Shown here: positions 1-9,850 of the stretch, piece by piece | Position numbering within the stretch: position 1 is the stretch's first letter | How the letters are laid out: every line of letters begins with the position of its first letter | NCBI RefSeq assembly: GCF_001307195.1 | Contig: NZ_CP012808.1 | Location: forward strand, 620,001 to 684,000 | Reading direction: 5' to 3' | Length of the DNA stretch: 64,000 bases | Source: Acinetobacter equi | GTDB taxonomy: Bacteria > Pseudomonadota > Gammaproteobacteria > Pseudomonadales > Moraxellaceae | The notes under the pieces: generated by a model | The model's database searches: none | Seen by the model: only the letters and a program-made list of their open reading frames with translations | What the model was told of the DNA's origin: nothing | Position numbers and translations under genes: made by a program

Positions 1-6
1 TAGATT

Positions 7-1203
7 TTAGAAACTCGATTCTTCTCTGCTTGGGTTTTTATCATGAGTCATAGATTCAATTTTTAGAATTAAACTCACCATAACCGCACACATAATTAAA
101 GATGAACCACCGTAACTAATAAATGGTAACGTTAAACCTTTTGTTGGCAACATTCCCATATTCATTCCAGCATTCACTAAAATTTGTAATAAGAAAATAA
201 TGCTGATGCCATACGCCAAGTAACCTGCACGTAAATATTGATTCTGTAAGGCACGATGCCCAATACGGATGCAACAAACAAGCATTGCAAATGAAAGAAT
301 TAAAACGGTAGCAATACCAAAGAATCCAAACTCTTCACCCAATACAGCCAACATAAAGTCAGTGTGCGCCTCAGGTAAGTAAGACATTTTCTGAATACTA
401 TGACCTAAGCCAACACCAAACCATTCGCCACGACCAAAAGCCATCAATGCATTAGATAACTGATAACCAGCACCTAAAGGATCACTCCAAGGGTTAGAAA
501 ACGACATCAAGCGTTCAAAACGATATGGCTCAAAAACAACAAGGAAGACAAATGCAGCAAGAATTGCACCAAAGGCAATTGCAAACTGAATCAATGGTGC
601 TCCTGCTAAAAAGAATACACCCAACATTGTTAATGCAATTACAACTGTTGCCCCTAAATCTGGCTCAGCCATAACCAAACCAACCGTTGCCGCCATAATA
701 ATTGCTAGTCGAATAAGACCTTTAATATTATTTCGAACTTCTTCTGCACGTCGTACAACATAATCTGCTGTAAAAATTGCCATCATAACTTTAGCAACTT
801 CAGAAGCTTGTAGCGTAAATCCTGCAATACGAATCCATCGCTTAGAACCATTCACTTCAGTACCAATGACTAATACTGCCGCCAACAAGGCAATCGTAAT
901 AATCCACAAGAAGAAAGTATTATTAAACCAAACATTTAATGGTACGCGATAAGCAACGAAAGCTGCTGCCGCAGCAACTAAAATTGAGATACTATGCCGT
1001 GTCACATAATGAAATGCATTTTCATGCATACGGTCTGCATATGGCATTGAGGCAGAAGCCACCATAATAGTACCAATGCACAACAGTGCTAAGACACAAA
1101 AAATAAGCACATTACGTACATTGAACTCAATAGGCAATTTAGGTGCTAATCGTTCAAATGTCGCATTTATTTTTTGTATAGTATTCTGAGCAAACCCAGC
1201 CAT
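7..1203 (-). CDS. ftsW: Septal peptidoglycan glycosyltransferase FtsW
   Basis: SEDS-family integral membrane protein of 398 residues that polymerises lipid II at the division septum together with PBP3 (FtsI). After a cytoplasmic N-terminus of about 30 residues the sequence is almost entirely hydrophobic, consistent with ten membrane helices. Family signatures are visible: TDFMLAVLGEE near residue 281, containing the catalytic aspartate region, and ISYGGSSL near residue 363. It lies 20 bp downstream of murD on the same strand, so the two are probably one transcript. In many gammaproteobacteria this pair sits inside the large dcw cluster; here feo genes and not other mur genes lie upstream. Starts at ATG. 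RodA is the alternative, but the murD neighbour favours FtsW. Confidence 0.95.
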   Translation of the reverse strand: MAGFAQNTIQKINATFERLAPKLPIEFNVRNVLIFCVLALLCIGTIMVASASMPYADRMHENAFHYVTRHSISILVAAAAAFVAYRVPLNVWFNNTFFLWIITIALLAAVLVIGTEVNGSKRWIRIAGFTLQASEVAKVMMAIFTADYVVRRAEEVRNNIKGLIRLAIIMAATVGLVMAEPDLGATVVIALTMLGVFFLAGAPLIQFAIAFGAILAAFVFLVVFEPYRFERLMSFSNPWSDPLGAGYQLSNALMAFGRGEWFGVGLGHSIQKMSYLPEAHTDFMLAVLGEEFGFFGIATVLILSFAMLVCCIRIGHRALQNQYLRAGYLAYGISIIFLLQILVNAGMNMGMLPTKGLTLPFISYGGSSLIMCAVMVSLILKIESMTHDKNPSREESSF

Positions 1204-1223
1204 ACTGAAATCCTTAATTCTTA

Positions 1224-2588
<1,365 letters not shown>

Positions 2589-2676
2589 TCATTTTAAATT
2601 TTAGAAATGTTAGCACTTTGCTATTTTATTTGCTTTTTCTGTTTTCATTTTCTTTGATTTTTTTGTGTCAGTGCGT

Positions 2677-2706
2677 AAAAAAGCCGTCTATTTAGACGGC
2701 TTTTTG
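2677..2706 (-). terminator. Rho-independent terminator of the feo operon
   Basis: GC-rich stem AGCCGTCTA/TAGACGGCT flanked by A and T runs. Read on the minus strand it follows the small feo-linked gene and ends in a T tract. It sits between that gene and murD. Confidence 0.85.
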
Positions 2707-2729
2707 GTGAGGTTCAAGCAAAGCCAGAA

Positions 2730-2981
2730 TTACTTCCATTTTACTGCTTGCACTTCTGCCTTTTTTGTTGATTTTTCATCTGTGGCAGAACAACCACAAT
2801 TTCCACCACAACCTATCGCCATTGCTGGTTTTAACCATTTTGCTAAAGTTATCCAACCCTTTTGCTCACATACATTCGACAGTGACGTAAAAACTGAGTT
2901 TGATGTTCTAGGAAAAACTTTCTTAAACACCACAATGACACTCCAAATGACTAAAACAGCCACTATCAGAAACTCAATCAT
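2730..2981 (-). CDS. Small cysteine-rich membrane protein of the feo operon
   Basis: A protein of 83 residues with one N-terminal membrane helix (about residues 2-20), a short basic stretch, and a cysteine cluster CGGNCGC near residue 60 before a lysine-rich tail. It is the third gene after feoA and feoB on the same strand, 27 bp after feoB, and is followed by a terminator. The layout of one helix plus a small Cys motif beside FeoB resembles the FeoB-associated Cys-rich membrane proteins seen in other bacteria; Acinetobacter versions are usually labelled DUF6587. No winged-helix FeoC is visible. A role in iron handling or FeoB assembly is inferred from position only. Confidence 0.75.
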   Translation of the reverse strand: MIEFLIVAVLVIWSVIVVFKKVFPRTSNSVFTSLSNVCEQKGWITLAKWLKPAMAIGCGGNCGCSATDEKSTKKAEVQAVKWK

Positions 2982-3008
2982 TTCAATCTCCTATCACTTT
3001 AAGCTATG

Positions 3009-4865
3009 TTAACCCAAGTAATGTGATGCAATTTGATATGTCAGGAATGACATCAAATATGCTAAACCAAACAAATAAACCGTCATGAAACTGACTGTTT
3101 TCCATGAGCCTGTTTCACGGCGTACTGTTGCAAGTGTTGCCAAACAATGTGGTGCATAGATAAACCAAACGAGCAATGACAATCCAGTTGCAAGTGACCA
3201 ACCAAGATCACTACCACCACTAATAATTGAAATTAAACCTTCAGACATCGTATCTTCATCTACTGCAGATAAAGCGTATACCGTACCTAAAGCCGCAACA
3301 ACAACTTCACGTGCTGCCATTGCTGGAATTAAAGCAATACAAATTTGCCAGTTAAAGCCAAGTGGAGCAAAAATTGGTTGTAAAACATGCCCTAACATCC
3401 CTGCAAATGAATAATCAATAGCAGGTAAAGTTCCACTTTCTGGTGGTTGTGGGAATGTACATAAGAACCATAACAAAATTGATAAAGCGAAAATAATTCC
3501 ACCAACACGCTTTAAGAAAATTTTGCCTCGATCAAGAATACCAATCCATACATTTTTTAAATCTGGGAAACGATAGCTAGGCAATTCCATTAACAACATA
3601 TGTTGAGATTTGTCTTTTTGGAAAAACTTCAATACAAATGAAACACACAGTGCACTTACTATTCCAGCCATGTATAAACCAAACATGACTAGACCTTGTA
3701 AATTAAAAATTCCCCACACGGTTTCTGCTGGAATAAATGCTGCAATTAACAATGCATACACAGGTAAACGTGCTGAACATGTCATTAATGGCGCAACAAA
3801 AATTGTAGTTAAACGATCACGTGGATCAGAAATACTACGTGTTGCCATAATGCCTGGAATTGCACATGCAAAACTAGATAATAAAGGAATAAATGCTCGA
3901 CCACTTAGACCAGCTTTATACATCAACTTATCAAGTAAGAATGCTGCTCGTGGTAAATAACCTGACTCTTCCAAAACTAAAATAAAGAAGAATAGAATTA
4001 AAATTTGTGGCAAAAACACCACAACTCCACCAGCTCCAGCAATAACACCATCTACAATTAAGCTATTTAATAATGGGTGAGAAATATACTCACCAACAAA
4101 CTCACCTAACCATGTAAAGAATGTTTCAATGCCATCCATAAATGGTGCAGCCCAAGCAAAAACTGCTTGGAAAATAATAAACATCATCACTGCTAAGCTA
4201 AGTAAACCTAGAACTGGATGAAGAAAAATCTTATCAAAAAAATCGGTTCGCTTATCTTCTTGATCTACATAAATCACAACATCATTTAAAATGGTTGCAA
4301 TTTTATGATGATGATCACCTGTAAGCCCTGTCATTTCAGTACGTGGTACCGTGTACTTTTGCTCATCAAGTGCCTGTAATAATCCCTCAATGCCAGAATT
4401 ACGTACAGCAACTGTTTCAACAACAGGAATACCTAATCGCTCAGATAGCTTTTGTGTATTTATTTGCATGCCACGACGACGTGCTTCATCCATCATATTT
4501 AATACAAGTAAAACTGGGCGTCCCAGTTCAATCATTTCAAGCACTAAACCTAAATGTAGATTTAAATTAGTCGCATCAACGACACATAAAAATGCATCTT
4601 GATCACCTTCTTCTTGAATTTTTCCTTGCACAACATCACGGGTAATCGCTTCGTCAGGGCTAGTTGCTTCAAGACTATAAGTCCCTGGTAAATCTAAAAC
4701 TCTTACAGCCTTACCAGATGGAAGGGTAAATTGACCTACTTTACGTTCAACCGTTACACCTGCATAGTTCGCAACTTTTTGGCGTGTACCTGTTAAATGG
4801 TTAAATAAAGAGGTTTTACCACAGTTAGGATTACCTACAAGGGCAATACGTAACGCATCACTCAT
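3009..4865 (-). CDS. feoB: Ferrous iron transporter FeoB
   Basis: Inner-membrane Fe(II) transporter of 618 residues. The N-terminal G domain shows G1 GNPNCGKTS (11-19), G3 DLPG (58-61) and G4 NMMD (123-126). A helical linker then leads to a C-terminal membrane domain with the two gate regions. It is shorter than E. coli FeoB (about 770), mainly in the linker and C-terminal parts, but all recognisable core elements are present. The start ATG overlaps the feoA stop by 4 bp (ATGA), indicating translational coupling. Iron repression through the Fur-like site ahead of feoA is expected. Confidence 0.96.
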   Translation of the reverse strand: MSDALRIALVGNPNCGKTSLFNHLTGTRQKVANYAGVTVERKVGQFTLPSGKAVRVLDLPGTYSLEATSPDEAITRDVVQGKIQEEGDQDAFLCVVDATNLNLHLGLVLEMIELGRPVLLVLNMMDEARRRGMQINTQKLSERLGIPVVETVAVRNSGIEGLLQALDEQKYTVPRTEMTGLTGDHHHKIATILNDVVIYVDQEDKRTDFFDKIFLHPVLGLLSLAVMMFIIFQAVFAWAAPFMDGIETFFTWLGEFVGEYISHPLLNSLIVDGVIAGAGGVVVFLPQILILFFFILVLEESGYLPRAAFLLDKLMYKAGLSGRAFIPLLSSFACAIPGIMATRSISDPRDRLTTIFVAPLMTCSARLPVYALLIAAFIPAETVWGIFNLQGLVMFGLYMAGIVSALCVSFVLKFFQKDKSQHMLLMELPSYRFPDLKNVWIGILDRGKIFLKRVGGIIFALSILLWFLCTFPQPPESGTLPAIDYSFAGMLGHVLQPIFAPLGFNWQICIALIPAMAAREVVVAALGTVYALSAVDEDTMSEGLISIISGGSDLGWSLATGLSLLVWFIYAPHCLATLATVRRETGSWKTVSFMTVYLFGLAYLMSFLTYQIASHYLG

Positions 4866-5119
4866 GCAGATGCTCCTTCAATTTCAACTTTTTCGGCTTC
4901 GATTTTGCGTAACGCGAAACGGGTAAATCCAACTTGAATTAAAATTGGATCACCACCGAAAATACCTTTCGTGATGACCTGTACCTTAGTTCCAGGTACA
5001 AATCCTAAAGTCTCTAAACGACTTGCTATAAGATCCGTTTCAGAGTTACTGCCTCCAGTAGTACGATGTACTTTCTGAATTACAGCAGTCTGTTTAACTT
5101 TTAAATCAGATAAACGCAC
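4862..5119 (-). CDS. feoA: Ferrous iron transport protein FeoA
   Basis: Small cytoplasmic SH3-like protein of 85 residues that supports FeoB. The FeoA core is visible in RLETLGFVPGTKVQV and the later RFALRK segment. It starts at GTG, preceded by AGGG at a suitable distance; no in-frame ATG is available. First gene of the feoA-feoB-small protein operon, overlapping feoB by 4 bp. A TATAAT box and a Fur-box-like sequence lie immediately upstream. Confidence 0.93.
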   Translation of the reverse strand: MRLSDLKVKQTAVIQKVHRTTGGSNSETDLIASRLETLGFVPGTKVQVITKGIFGGDPILIQVGFTRFALRKIEAEKVEIEGASA

Positions 5120-5145
5120 GCATCTAACCCTAAAAAATTTTGAAC

Positions 5146-5175
5146 ATTATACAAACAAATGAGAATAATTAACAA
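5146..5175 (-). promoter_or_regulatory. feoA promoter with overlapping Fur-box-like site
   Basis: On the minus strand TTGTTA, 18 bp, then TATAAT (plus 5146-5151) forms a sigma-70 promoter about 30 bp ahead of the feoA GTG. Between the two boxes, plus 5157-5173 reads AAATGAGAATAATTAAC, a good partial match to the Fur consensus hexamers. Fur binding here would block RNA polymerase when iron is plentiful. An extra inverted repeat, AAATCG/CGATTT, lies at 5174-5188. The match is by eye, not scored. Confidence 0.6.
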
Positions 5176-5292
5176 ATCGTTTCGATTTCTATTCTTATTT
5201 TCTTATACCACATCGACACTACAAAAGAATTACATTAGAGTAACTAAGTTAAAGTCTATTTTTAGTTTATTTAAGTAAAGCTGAATGAATGT

Positions 5293-6210
5293 ATGTTAAA
5301 TAAAAAACCACGTATTCCCGCACCAACAACAATTCCCAAAGAACTCAGCTTTTTACATGGATATCGTGATTATCTTATTGCTCATACAGTCAGCCCACAT
5401 ACAAGAAATGCCTATCTCTCAGATTTAATACAATGTGCTGAGTTACAAAAAACATCATTACCTTCTTGGTCTAGTGAAAATATCGCAGACGTTTTACTTG
5501 AGCTAACAAAACAGGAAAAAAGCCCTCGCTCTATTGCTAGAACGCTTTCTGCTTTACGTTCATTCTTTAAATTTTTAAGAGAACAAAAACTTAGATCGGA
5601 CAACCCAGTGGCTGTTCATAAAACACCAAAAATTGGTCGAGCTCTTCCAAAAGATTTATCAGAACAAGAGGTCGAGGCGCTTATTCAAGCTCCAGATATA
5701 TCAACAGCGCTTGGTCTGAGAGATCGTGCGATGTTTGAAGTCCTTTATGCTTGTGGCTTACGTGTCACTGAACTTCTTAATTTACGCTTGGAACTTATTA
5801 ACCTGAAACAGGGTTATTTACGAATTGTTGGGAAAGGGAATAAAGAACGTCTCGTTCCTTTAGGACAAATCGCGTGTGAATGGGTTGAAAAATATCTGAA
5901 TGAGGCACGCCCTCTTTTATATAAGACGTCAACAGATTATTTATTTCTTACACAACACGGCGGCATTATGAGCCGACAAAATTTTTGGTATGCCATCAAA
6001 CGTTATGCCCTACAAGCAGGTATTCAAGCAGAGCTTTCACCTCATACATTGAGACATGCATTTGCAACGCATTTACTCAATCATGGTGCAGATTTACGTG
6101 TAGTTCAGATGCTTCTTGGACACAGTGATTTATCTACAACTCAAATTTATACCCATGTTGCACAAATCAGAATGCAACAATTACACGCAATGCATCACCC
6201 AAGGGCATAA
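5293..6210 (+). CDS. xerD: Site-specific tyrosine recombinase XerD
   Basis: Tyrosine recombinase of 305 residues that, with XerC and FtsK, resolves chromosome dimers at dif. An N-terminal SAM-like core-binding domain (about 17-105) precedes the catalytic domain with R157 (CGLRVTEL), K181, H251-x-x-R254 (HTLRH), H277 (LLGHSDLS) and nucleophile Y286 (TTQIYTH). The C-terminus through HHPRA matches XerD rather than XerC. It diverges from feoA and lies just upstream of a DsbC-like gene, a conserved xerD-dsbC pairing in gammaproteobacteria. The ribosome site is weak. Confidence 0.93.
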   Translation: MLNKKPRIPAPTTIPKELSFLHGYRDYLIAHTVSPHTRNAYLSDLIQCAELQKTSLPSWSSENIADVLLELTKQEKSPRSIARTLSALRSFFKFLREQKLRSDNPVAVHKTPKIGRALPKDLSEQEVEALIQAPDISTALGLRDRAMFEVLYACGLRVTELLNLRLELINLKQGYLRIVGKGNKERLVPLGQIACEWVEKYLNEARPLLYKTSTDYLFLTQHGGIMSRQNFWYAIKRYALQAGIQAELSPHTLRHAFATHLLNHGADLRVVQMLLGHSDLSTTQIYTHVAQIRMQQLHAMHHPRA

Positions 6211-6307
6211 AACTAAAAAATGTAAAGTTCTAACTAAGAAGTTTTTATTGAATCCTATTTTTTTGCTATGCTACAGATCAATTTCTAAGATTAGCAATAA
6301 AGGGTTA

Positions 6308-7123
6308 ATGATGTCTTTTACCCACTCAAAAATCTTCATTGCATGTGCAATTGCTTCAACTCTTTTTATTTCAGCATGTTCCAAATCTGAAAATGAAAAT
6401 AAAACAGGAACATTAACAGCAAGTGCACCTGCAACTGGTGAAGCATCTACCCTCACAGAACGTAATGCACAACATCGTTTAATTCAAACTCTCACTGAGC
6501 ATTTTAAAACTGCAGGTCTTCAAGCCCAAATTGAAAATGTAAAACCGACAGAAGTTCCAAATTTATTTTGGGTTGAACTTAAAGGTTTACCTGCTCTTTA
6601 TGCAACAGCAGATGGTAAATATATTTTTCAAGGTGATGTCATTCGCTTAGGCGATAAAAAACTTTTTGATGTTAGCGAGCCTCTTCAAGCAGAAACCAAT
6701 AAAGCATTACTTGGAGAACTCAATCCAAAAGACCTTATTGTTTATAAGGCTAAAGGGAAAACTAAACACATTGTTTATATTTTTACAGATGTAAGCTGTC
6801 CATATTGCCATAAACTACATGAACAAATAGATGAAATGAATGCCAAAGGCATTGAAGTACGCTATATCGCATGGCCACGTGGTGAAGAATTTATTCCAAC
6901 AATGGAAAGTGTATGGTGTAGTAAAGATCGTCAAACTGCCTTTAATCAAGCGATTTCAGGAGAAGAACTTCCACCTGCATCATGTAAAAATCCTGTTCTA
7001 TCTCAATACGAACTTGGAATAAAGATGGGTGTAAATGGTACACCTGCAATTTATACTCAAGATGGTGTCTACTTAGGTGGCTATCTTTCAGCGAATGAAT
7101 TAAGTAATCGGTTAAATAACTAA
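6308..7123 (+). CDS. DsbC-type thiol:disulfide isomerase, predicted lipoprotein
   Basis: Thioredoxin-fold protein of 271 residues that probably corrects wrong disulfides in the envelope. An N-terminal hydrophobic segment ends in the lipobox ISAC (Cys24), so it is likely lipidated rather than free in the periplasm. A DsbC-like dimerisation region (about 55-125) precedes the redox motif CPYC (164-167), and a cis-Pro loop GTPAIY lies near the C-terminus. The start is placed at the MM pair (6308 or 6311), which follows AAAGGG; a longer in-frame reading begins inside xerD and lacks a signal peptide. It follows xerD, as in other gammaproteobacteria. Confidence 0.88.
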   Translation: MMSFTHSKIFIACAIASTLFISACSKSENENKTGTLTASAPATGEASTLTERNAQHRLIQTLTEHFKTAGLQAQIENVKPTEVPNLFWVELKGLPALYATADGKYIFQGDVIRLGDKKLFDVSEPLQAETNKALLGELNPKDLIVYKAKGKTKHIVYIFTDVSCPYCHKLHEQIDEMNAKGIEVRYIAWPRGEEFIPTMESVWCSKDRQTAFNQAISGEELPPASCKNPVLSQYELGIKMGVNGTPAIYTQDGVYLGGYLSANELSNRLNN

Positions 7124-7173
7124 ATTTTATAATTTAAATTATTGTTTTTTATAGTTAAATATATTATTAAATA

Positions 7174-7198
7174 TACGCTAGAGTCCTAGCGTTTTTTT
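7174..7198 (+). terminator. Rho-independent terminator after the dsbC-like gene
   Basis: Stem ACGCTAG/CTAGCGT with a 4-nt loop followed by seven T residues, 50 bp after the stop codon and just before hom. Confidence 0.85.
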
Positions 7199-7245
7199 AG
7201 CTATGATCTATGCTTAACTATAAATTGATATATATGGAGTGTGAC

Positions 7246-8550
7246 GTGAAACCAGTTCGTCTGGCAATCCTCGGTCTAGGTACTGTGGGTGGTGGTGCCC
7301 TTAAACTATTAAAAGAAAATGCTGCTGAGATTAAACGTCGCACCGGTCGTGAAATTCAAATTACTTATGTGGGCACTCGTCGTCCACGTCCTGATTTAGA
7401 TCTTCCTGAAACAGTTAAACAAAGCGCAGATTTACTTGATATTGTTCGTCAACCCGATGTTGATGTTGTTGTTGAAGTTATGGGCGGAATTCATCCTGCT
7501 TATGAAGTCATTAAAGAAGCCATTATTCATGGTAAACAAGTCGTTACTGCAAACAAAGCACTTTTAGCTGAACACGGTAATGAACTCTTTAAACTTGCAG
7601 ATGACCACCATGTACAGATTGCTTATGAAGCAGCGGTTGCAGGTGGTATTCCAATTATTAAAGTAATGCGTGAAGGTTTAGCTGCCAACAAAATTGATTG
7701 GTTAGCAGGTATTATTAATGGTACTGGTAACTTCATCTTGACTGAAATGCGTGATAAAGGTCGTGCATTTGAAGATGTTCTTAAAGAAGCTCAAGAACTC
7801 GGCTATGCTGAAGCAGACCCAACATTTGACGTTGAAGGTATTGATGCAGCACATAAATTAACACTTCTAGCATCAATTGCTTTTGGTATTCCACTTCAAT
7901 TCGATAAAGTCTTCACAGAAGGCATTAGTAAAATTACCGCACAAGATGTGAAATATGCCGAAGACTTAGGTTTTCGTATTAAACATTTAGGTATTGCACG
8001 TCGTGCTGAAAAAGGCATTGAACTTCGTGTACATCCAACACTTATTCCTGAAGATCAACTCATTGCAAATGTAAATGGTGTTAAAAATGCCGTTCTCGTT
8101 CAAGCCAATGCAGTAGGTCCTACTCTATATTACGGTGCAGGTGCAGGTGCAGGTCCAACAGCTTCTGCTGTTGTTGCTGACGTTGTCGATATTGTTCGTG
8201 ATATTTCTTATACTGAAGATGGTGCTGGAACTATTCCACAGCTTGCATTTGAAGCCCTCACAGATTTAAATATTTTATCTCGTGAAGAAATGACCACTGG
8301 ATACTATCTTCGTATTAATGCTGAAGACCAAACAGGTGTACTTGCAGAAGTTACTGCAATCTTAAGCCGAAATGGAATTAGTATCGATGCCATTATGCAA
8401 CAACCGCGCTTAAAAGATCTTATTCCTATCGTTATTCTGACAGATCCTGTTAAAGAATCTAAAATGGATGAAGCGTTAAAACAAATTCAAGCACTTCCTG
8501 TCATTCATGGCGAAGTCGTAAAAATTCGTTTAGAATCGCTTGATAATTAA
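7246..8550 (+). CDS. hom: Homoserine dehydrogenase
   Basis: Cytoplasmic NAD(P)-dependent enzyme of 434 residues converting aspartate semialdehyde to homoserine for threonine and methionine. The Rossmann motif GLGTVGGG is at residues 8-15, a central catalytic domain contains GIINGTGNFIL, and a C-terminal ACT domain (from about 355) probably mediates threonine feedback. The start is set at GTG 7246 because GGAG lies 6 nt upstream and the reading VKPVRLAILGLG fits the family; an in-frame ATG at 7210 would add an unsupported 12-residue tail. It is 67 bp ahead of thrC, so the two are likely cotranscribed. Confidence 0.95.
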   Translation: MKPVRLAILGLGTVGGGALKLLKENAAEIKRRTGREIQITYVGTRRPRPDLDLPETVKQSADLLDIVRQPDVDVVVEVMGGIHPAYEVIKEAIIHGKQVVTANKALLAEHGNELFKLADDHHVQIAYEAAVAGGIPIIKVMREGLAANKIDWLAGIINGTGNFILTEMRDKGRAFEDVLKEAQELGYAEADPTFDVEGIDAAHKLTLLASIAFGIPLQFDKVFTEGISKITAQDVKYAEDLGFRIKHLGIARRAEKGIELRVHPTLIPEDQLIANVNGVKNAVLVQANAVGPTLYYGAGAGAGPTASAVVADVVDIVRDISYTEDGAGTIPQLAFEALTDLNILSREEMTTGYYLRINAEDQTGVLAEVTAILSRNGISIDAIMQQPRLKDLIPIVILTDPVKESKMDEALKQIQALPVIHGEVVKIRLESLDN

Positions 8551-8617
8551 TCGGGTTGAGGAGAATATTTCTTATAATCTCTCCTCACCAAGCTCTACAC
8601 ACAATTGGAACATCATC

Positions 8618-9757
8618 ATGTCTAATGCCAATCGTTATACTGGTTTAGTTGATCGCTATCGTGACCGTTTACCAGTTTCTAAAACAACTCGTGCAATCTC
8701 TTTAGGTGAAGGTAATACGCCTCTGATTAAGCTTGAGAATATTCCACGCATTATTGGCAAAAATGTTGAAATTTATGTGAAGTATGAAGGCTTAAACCCG
8801 ACTGGTTCATTTAAAGATCGTGGTATGACTATGGCAGTAACAAAAGCTGTAGAAGAAGGTTCTAAAGCCATTATTTGTGCATCTACAGGTAACACTTCTG
8901 CTGCTGCTGCTGCATATGCTGCACGTGCTGGTATCAAAGCATTCGTTTTAATCCCAGAAGGCAAAATTGCTATGGGTAAAATGGCTCAAGCAATGATGTA
9001 CGGTGCAATCACAATGCAAATTCGCGGTAACTTTGACGATGGTATGCGCCTTGTTAAAGAAGTTGCAGATCAAGCACCTGTAACAATTGTAAACTCAATC
9101 AATCCGTACCGTTTGCAAGGTCAAAAAACCATTGCTTATGAAATCGTTGATGAATTAGGTCGCGCACCTGATTATCACTGCCTACCTGTAGGTAATGCAG
9201 GTAACATCACTGCTCACTGGATGGGTTATACAGAAGCTGTTGCAAATCAAGCTGCTGATGAATTCGAGCAAGTCGTTTATGATGCTGAAACTGATCAATT
9301 TACTGGTCCAAAACCTGCTGGTTTACCAATTATGGCAGGTTATCAAGCATCTGGCGCTGCACCATTCTTACGTGGTGCTCCAGTTGAAAACCCTGAAACT
9401 GTTGCAACAGCAATTCGTATTGGTAATCCACAAAGCTGGAACCATGCTAAAGCAGTTGTACGTGATTCAAATGGTTGGTTCGACGAATTAACTGATACTG
9501 AAATTTTAGAAGCTCAACGCTTACTTTCAATGTACGAAGGTGTATTCGTAGAACCTGCTTCTGCAGCTTCTGTAGGTGGTGCAATTCGTGACATTAAAGC
9601 AGGTAAAATTGCTGAAGGTTCAGTGATTGTTTGTACAGTAACAGGTAATGGTCTTAAAGATCCTGATACAGCAATCAAACAATGCCAAGATGCTGTAATG
9701 CTTTCTATTGATGCAACAATGAGCCAAGTAAAAGAATCAATTCTTTCAAATATGTAA
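8618..9757 (+). CDS. thrC: Threonine synthase
   Basis: PLP enzyme of 379 residues converting O-phosphohomoserine to threonine. The PLP lysine is K66 in GSFKDRG, and the phosphate-binding stretch is seen in GNAGN. Length fits the short ThrC class. The start is ATG 8618 (MSNANRYTGL); the longer reading begins within the end of hom and has no family match. The hom-thrC pair completes the threonine branch and is followed by a strong palindromic terminator. Confidence 0.95.
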   Translation: MSNANRYTGLVDRYRDRLPVSKTTRAISLGEGNTPLIKLENIPRIIGKNVEIYVKYEGLNPTGSFKDRGMTMAVTKAVEEGSKAIICASTGNTSAAAAAYAARAGIKAFVLIPEGKIAMGKMAQAMMYGAITMQIRGNFDDGMRLVKEVADQAPVTIVNSINPYRLQGQKTIAYEIVDELGRAPDYHCLPVGNAGNITAHWMGYTEAVANQAADEFEQVVYDAETDQFTGPKPAGLPIMAGYQASGAAPFLRGAPVENPETVATAIRIGNPQSWNHAKAVVRDSNGWFDELTDTEILEAQRLLSMYEGVFVEPASAASVGGAIRDIKAGKIAEGSVIVCTVTGNGLKDPDTAIKQCQDAVMLSIDATMSQVKESILSNM

Positions 9758-9774
9758 GTTGATATTTGTAGAAT

Positions 9775-9812
9775 GTAAAGAAGCCCTGCAATTGCAGGGC
9801 TTCTTTACATTT
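9775..9812. terminator. Bidirectional terminator between thrC and pbpG
   Basis: Perfect 34-bp inverted repeat (9775-9808) built around AAGCCCTGCAATTGCAGGGCTT with A/T-rich ends. It separates the convergent genes thrC and pbpG and can work in both directions. Confidence 0.85.
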
Positions 9813-9850
9813 TTAACACTTGAATGTTGAGTAAATTCAAGTACTAAATA

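Noticed and set aside
2665..3012. A 115-codon plus-strand frame over the small feo gene
   Set aside because: It begins in the terminator and is antisense to the operon gene; the minus-strand gene has helix, Cys motif and operon context.
9195..9491. A 98-codon frame within thrC
   Set aside because: Low-complexity Leu/Lys shadow inside a conserved gene.
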